Shown here piece by piece: positions 59,698 through 64,000 of a DNA stretch of 64,000 nucleotides (positions are counted from its first letter, which is position 1; the number at the start of each line of letters is the position of its first letter). The position numbers and the translations under genes were made by a program. The DNA lies in contig CP091727.1 in assembly GCA_022009855.1 (NCBI GenBank), forward strand, positions 1,178,001-1,242,000, written 5' to 3'. This DNA comes from Lentisphaeria bacterium. GTDB lineage: Bacteria; Verrucomicrobiota; Lentisphaeria; Victivallales; Victivallaceae. The notes beneath the pieces are model-generated. The model was not told the DNA's origin and did no database searches. It was given only the letters and a program-made list of their open reading frames with translations.

Positions 59698-61382
59698 GTT
59701 GTGATTTGACGTAATTTGAAGGTGAGTTATATTAACTTCATCCGTACGGTCCCGATGCTGCCTGTTGTGATTTGACGTAATTTGAAGGTGAGTTATATTC
59801 TTCCGCTTCAATCGGGTACTCGTAGAAATGTTGTGATTTGACGTAATTTGAAGGTGAGTTATATTTCAATCGTACCGCCGGCGGAGCTGTGCAAGCGTTG
59901 TGATTTGACGTAATTTGAAGGTGGGTTATATTATCTTTGAATTCAAGAAACTGATCTGGATTGTTGTGATTTGACGTAATTTGAAGGTGGGTTATATTAA
60001 AAGGCCATGAAAGTCGGAATTATTGAGGGTTGTGATTTGACGTAATTTGAAGGTGAGTTATATTTACAGAGTTTTTTCCCCGGTTGTCGTCAGCGGTTGT
60101 GATTTGACGTAATTTGAAGGTGAGTTATATTGACCGGGACCGCTTCTGCCGCAAACTAATGTTGTGATTTGACGTAATTTGAAGGTGAGTTATATTAGAT
60201 CTTGGATCAGGATGCCAGAGACATGTGTTGTGATTTGACGTAATTTGAAGGTGAGTTATATTTACGAAAAAACGGGGTGTAACGTTTGATTAGTTGTGAT
60301 TTGACGTAATTTGAAGGTGAGTTATATTAGTCTCACATTGTGGAAACCTCGCTTCAGCGTTGTGATTTGACGTAATTTGAAGGTGAGTTATATTAGACAC
60401 GCGAATATTTGCAGAAACTGCTAGTTGTGATTTGACGTAATTTGAAGGTGAGTTATATTTTTCAGCAAGAAGAACCGCAATTTTTTCTTGTTGTGATTTG
60501 ACGTAATTTGAAGGTGAGTTATATTTCTTCCACGCCTACGCGCTCACGGTACACGTTGTGATTTGACGTAATTTGAAGGTGAGTTATATTAACCGGCGAT
60601 TTCAGCAGCACGATGAACCAGTTGTGATTTGACGTAATTTGAAGGTGAGTTATATTATTCGTTCGATATTTCCATTGCCAGTATAAGTTGTGATTTGACG
60701 TAATTTGAAGGTGAGTTATATTGGCCATCTTCTTCTCCAGCTCCGCCATCTCGTTGTGATTTGACGTAATTTGAAGGTGAGTTATATTTTGCGCGGGGGG
60801 TTTCCCCGCAGAACAGGGGTTGTGATTTGACGTAATTTGAAGGTGAGTTATATTTTACGGGATAGTCTGGACTCCCTGCCGCAAGTTGTGATTTGACGTA
60901 ATTTGAAGGTGAGTTATATTCGGCGGATTTGGTCGGATCACTGCCCGCCTGTTGTGATTTGACGTAATTTGAAGGTGAGTTATATTTCGACGGGCTGTTC
61001 CCGGAGCTGGAAATTGGTTGTGATTTGACGTAATTTGAAGGTGAGTTATATTAGTGATTCAAGAATATCCATCGTTTTACCTGTTGTGATTTGACGTAAT
61101 TTGAAGGTGAGTTATATTATCCTGCCATTCGGTTGCCATTACTTCACAGTTGTGATTTGACGTAATTTGAAGGTGAGTTATATTGTATGCGCAATTACCT
61201 CGCTGATATTCATGGTTGTGATTTGACGTAATTTGAAGGTGAGTTATATTTTCATCCACACGAAATCGGAAATTCGTAGAGTTGTGATTTGACGTAATTT
61301 GAAGGTGAGTTATATTACCCGTGGTTCGATTGTCTTCTTCATGTGTGTTGTGATTTGACGTAATTTGAAGGTGAGTTATATT
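59698..61382 (+). CRISPR. type II-C CRISPR array, 26 repeats and 25 spacers
   Basis: Repeats of 36 bp start at 59698 and recur every 65-67 bp to 61347; spacers are 29-31 bp, mostly 30. Each repeat begins GTTGTGATTTGACG and ends GGTGAGTTATATT. Only the repeats at 59897 and 59963 differ (GTGGG instead of GTGAG). The GTTGT start on the plus strand matches the crRNA-sense orientation of type II-C repeats, opposite in direction to the cas genes. Each repeat carries TTGACG at positions 9-14 and TATATT at 31-36. A 6-bp inverted repeat (TTCTCG/CGAGAA, 59678-59697) abuts the first repeat. Confidence 0.98.
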
Positions 61383-61435
61383 ATTGGAGATACAACTCCT
61401 TTAATACCAACGACATCTTCAAGAATTTTCGAGTT

Positions 61436-61780
61436 TTAAAAAAGTTCCAGCTGAAGGGGTGCGGGTGGAGGTGGAGTGGTTTTTCTCCCGACAAAAGTCC
61501 GTGTGTCACTGAATTGACGATCGGTCACTTTCAAAACCGTGACAATCCCCTCTGCCGGAACCATCGCTTCAACCCGGTTGATGTGTACCAGAGCATTCTC
61601 TCCGGTAGCACAGTGTCGAATGTAGACGGAGAACTGCATCATCTGGAATCCATCCTTAATCAAATCATGACGAAATCCAGCCGCAGCCTTTCGTTGCGCC
61701 TTTGTATTGGTCGGTAAGTCGAACATCACATAGATCCACATCGCCGCGTACCTGCTGATTGCCTGATATTCCGCACTCAT
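61436..61780 (-). CDS. cas2: CRISPR-associated endonuclease Cas2
   Basis: Intact, 114 residues. The ferredoxin-like core shows the conserved first strand and metal-site Asp in MWIYVMFDLPTNTK near residue 14. FQMMQFSVYIRHC is in the middle. The tail LQLELF is typical of type II Cas2. With Cas1 it forms the spacer-integration complex. It overlaps the cas1 stop by four bases (ATGA), and its stop lies 54 bases from the last repeat, leaving little room for a leader on that side. Confidence 0.97.
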   Translation of the reverse strand: MSAEYQAISRYAAMWIYVMFDLPTNTKAQRKAAAGFRHDLIKDGFQMMQFSVYIRHCATGENALVHINRVEAMVPAEGIVTVLKVTDRQFSDTRTFVGRKTTPPPPAPLQLELF

Positions 61781-62682
61781 TTTTTCACAAATTCCGGATA
61801 TTTGATGACCGTTTCTTCCCGCAAAAAACAGCGGACCAGCGATGCAGAAGTATAGCTGATACTGTTCAAAAGAGGACGTCTCTCCGCTCCCGATATGACA
61901 TCCGCCGTCAAAAACTGAAGCAACTGTGATTTCTGAGCTTTTCCCAATTCAGGCACCGAGAAAAAATCATAAGCGGAAAAGACCATTTCATCCACGAACG
62001 GCCGAAACGGCTCCATGATGTCATCCGCAAGACCGAAAGGATTATACTGATTCGCGTGGTGAATCCCTGCCACGCAGAGCAATCCGGATCCAGTCAATGC
62101 ACGCGCCACGGCTGCTCGCAAGATGGCATATCCATAATTCAGCGCGGGATTCGGTGGCCCCCCGTCTTGACTGCGTAAAAACTCTTTGCGTCCGGCAAGC
62201 TGCCGAAAATAATATCGCGCAGCCACAGCTTCCGCGTTGGCGGCATCTCCCGCCTTGACCGATTCCGCCAACACACGCAGCCGCTGATCCGACAAGTCCA
62301 GACGTTTCAAGCATTCAGCCTGATTGGTGATCTTGGCTTTGACCGTTTGCCGCCAGAGACGGGCTTTCAACGCACCGGTGGCACGCAGTTGCGCTTCCGT
62401 ATGCCGTTGCGCCAGCGTATTTCCGGCAAACGGCTGAAGCATTGCCGATGGCATGTGCGCCGCATCGCAGACGACCACGGCAATATTCTCTTTCGCCAGT
62501 GCATTGAGGCATGCCGTCGTTACCGAGAGCTGCAGCGACTCCAGAACGATGAAACCAAGATCTTCCAGCGGAAACGTCCGTTTCTCCGAAACACCATCGA
62601 TACCTCGCGGCTCATAGGCCAGCAGGGAGCGTTCGAGGAACAACCTGCCGGGCGATCCGAAAAACAGCGTTCGCTTCAGCAT
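61777..62682 (-). CDS. cas1: CRISPR-associated integrase Cas1
   Basis: Intact, 301 residues. It has an N-terminal beta domain (LKRTLFFGSPGRLFLE, FPLEDLGFIVLES). The C-terminal catalytic helical domain has the conserved Glu region NPALNYGYAILRAAVARAL, His in GIHHANQYNPFGLADD and Asp/Glu in ADDIMEPFRPFVD. It is the type II Cas1. The ATG at 62682 follows GGGAAGGTGG. It starts 22 bases after the cas9 stop and overlaps cas2. Confidence 0.97.
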   Translation of the reverse strand: MLKRTLFFGSPGRLFLERSLLAYEPRGIDGVSEKRTFPLEDLGFIVLESLQLSVTTACLNALAKENIAVVVCDAAHMPSAMLQPFAGNTLAQRHTEAQLRATGALKARLWRQTVKAKITNQAECLKRLDLSDQRLRVLAESVKAGDAANAEAVAARYYFRQLAGRKEFLRSQDGGPPNPALNYGYAILRAAVARALTGSGLLCVAGIHHANQYNPFGLADDIMEPFRPFVDEMVFSAYDFFSVPELGKAQKSQLLQFLTADVISGAERRPLLNSISYTSASLVRCFLREETVIKYPEFVKK

Positions 62683-62704
62683 GAAAACCACCTTCCCGAG
62701 AGTT

Positions 62705-64000
62705 TTATTTCAGGAAACGTATCTCGCCGTCTATGGAAATGACAAAATCAATCCCTTCAAAGATCAGGTGATTGGAAAATTTTTCACTGCTGATTTTCAA
62801 CAGTCTGGCCGGCTCCTGAAAAGAGATGCTCGACGCCTCTTCGACTCCCATCGTTTTCTTCATTTCCGCCTGTACCTCGGATTTGGCTCTGGCCTCGCAA
62901 TGATAGCGAAGATTCAATCGCGGCCTGTCTTTCTCAATTATGATGATTTTATATAACCGCCTGCAGAGTTCCCGTGGAGAAAGTTTTTTCAATTCATCAG
63001 GTGTGGTTTCATAGGCAAGAGCCATCGTTCCCGGTGCAATAAACCCGATAAACTCCCCGGTCTCGATTGTTTTTCCGGAGGAACGTAATCCGACCGCTTA
63101 TGCGCATTCGCCCAGTCCCAGAGCGATTGCAGGCAATAGCAGAGCTCTCCCTGAGGCGACCGGAAGAGCGCCGCCTTGAAATTCCCCCTTTGGCAGTCTC
63201 GGCATAAATGTAGTTTTTGTATTCCACTTCGGAAGCATAGGCGTGTTTCCGGATCTTCAACGGCTCTGCATTTCGGACGAAGCACCGGACCTTGCGGATC
63301 GGCGGCCCTTGAAAAGTACCGTCTTTTGATTTCATATGAAAACCGCCTTCCGCGATAGCGTCCTTAAAAGATTTTCCCGAATCCATGCGGAGTCGGAGCT
63401 GTGCTGATACAGCCTCACGAATCGCGGGATCGACAATAGCGGCGAGAGCGGATTCTTCTTTGAAATATTTAAAAATCAATTCTTTGCGGAATACATATTT
63501 CTCTTCACCGGATTCCGGGTCTTTGATGCGTCCTAAATAACTGTCGTTATGCAGTTGTCCGCGGACAGTGTCGCCGCCGGCTGTCACCACCCGTCTGAGT
63601 TCGCCATCCGCCGTTTTGTACGGCGTGACGAGATGAACCCGTTTTCTGGTCTGTTTCGTTTCATTGTGCCGAGTAAAATGAGCGACCAGAATCTCTTCTG
63701 ATTTCTCAAATACATCTTCCGGGAATGAGCGCCAGGGATAGGCATCCGGCAGAGTACTGCTGTATCGGGCATATGTCATTGCCTTTTCCTCATCAAGCCG
63801 ATACGCTTCACTGATTCTTTGAAAGAACCCCTCCGTCAAAGCAGCAATGCACATGGCGTCAATGGCATGGTGCCGATGATCGCTGCGCTCTTTTTTCTCA
63901 TAGAATCCCTGCACTCCCCACGCTTTTCTTGCCCATTCCGTCACGCGCCCGTTTCTGGAGTAGGTGTTTTTGTAAACGGACTTCAGCAGGAAAACCGCAT
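62705..64000 (-). CDS. cas9: Cas9, C-terminal part (window edge; two frameshifts)
   Basis: About 430 residues of the 3' end are visible. YSRNGRVTEWARKAWGVQG is followed by the RuvC-III motif SDHRHHAIDAMCIAAL, with catalytic His and Asp. The rest is the PAM-interacting/C-terminal region (e.g. KIRKHAYASEVEYKNYIYA, IGFIAPGTMALAYE). Frame changes near 63190 (one G missing) and 63075 (one A missing) are at homopolymers. The HNH and RuvC-I/II motifs lie beyond the window. With only cas1 and cas2 downstream and no csn2 or cas4 visible, the locus is type II-C. Confidence 0.95.

Noticed and set aside
60519..61259. Short frames inside the CRISPR array encoding repeated ITHLQITSNHN peptides
   Set aside because: They arise only from translation of the repeats and spacers.
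61510..61560. A possible anti-repeat (TTTCAAAACCGTGACAATCC) within cas2 on the plus strand
   Set aside because: It pairs poorly with the repeat, lies inside coding sequence and has no following stem-loops or T-run.

Overview
The window is high-GC DNA (well above 60% by eye) from a Gram-negative, probably gut-type, carbohydrate-degrading bacterium. I infer a Victivallis-like member of the Lentisphaerota. The reasons are AraC regulators placed next to glycoside hydrolases, a pseudopilin of the kind abundant in Lentisphaerota and Planctomycetota, uronate and galactonate catabolism, and a type II-C CRISPR locus. The phylum is an inference; no rRNA or other marker is present.

Layout. 1-3.9 kb: amino-sugar cluster on the minus strand (GntR-type regulator, two Gfo/Idh/MocA oxidoreductases, nagB, start of nagA). 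4.0-8.9 kb: envelope operon with overlapping genes (AI-2E-type permease, lipoprotein hydrolase, DUF4105 protein). 9.0-13.5 kb: purM, uxaC, purB and a VOC protein. 13.5-15.6 kb: RRM RNA-binding protein with a consensus promoter and long leader, an unknown gene, arfB. 15.6-21.9 kb: BaiN/YhiN flavoprotein, murC, an MsbA-like exporter, a DegT/DnrJ aminotransferase. 22.0-26.5 kb: RlmD/TrmA-type methyltransferase, radC, and a dgoA-SDR-dgoD galactonate operon. 26.7-34.7 kb: tandem repeats, three AraC regulators, a GH42 beta-galactosidase apparently fused to a mannose-6-phosphate isomerase domain, and an unknown gene. 34.7-42 kb: dinG, AlbA_2 protein, zinc-ribbon protein, ruvB, and transketolase with a cysteine-rich tail. 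42-49.8 kb: membrane protein, clan GH-A hydrolase with a second ManA-like gene, HAD phosphatase, dGTPase, unknown gene. 49.8-58.9 kb: a pseudopilin gene split by an IS110-family element, a large GH2-like hydrolase with a divergent AraC regulator, a GNAT protein, and a zinc-ribbon/PH protein. 58.9-64 kb: degenerate repeats, a candidate tracrRNA, a 26-repeat CRISPR array, cas2, cas1 and the 3' part of cas9.

The most interesting part is the CRISPR locus. Every 36-bp repeat contains a near-consensus sigma70 promoter (TTGACG, 16 bp, TATATT), so crRNAs are probably transcribed individually. A structured RNA gene with a wobble-compatible anti-repeat sits directly beside the array and is a strong tracrRNA candidate.

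Caution: more than forty single-base frameshifts cut through otherwise well-conserved genes, many of them at short homopolymers. They look like sequencing or assembly errors rather than decay. Coordinates for such genes span the whole inferred gene, and the evidence text gives approximate frameshift positions.
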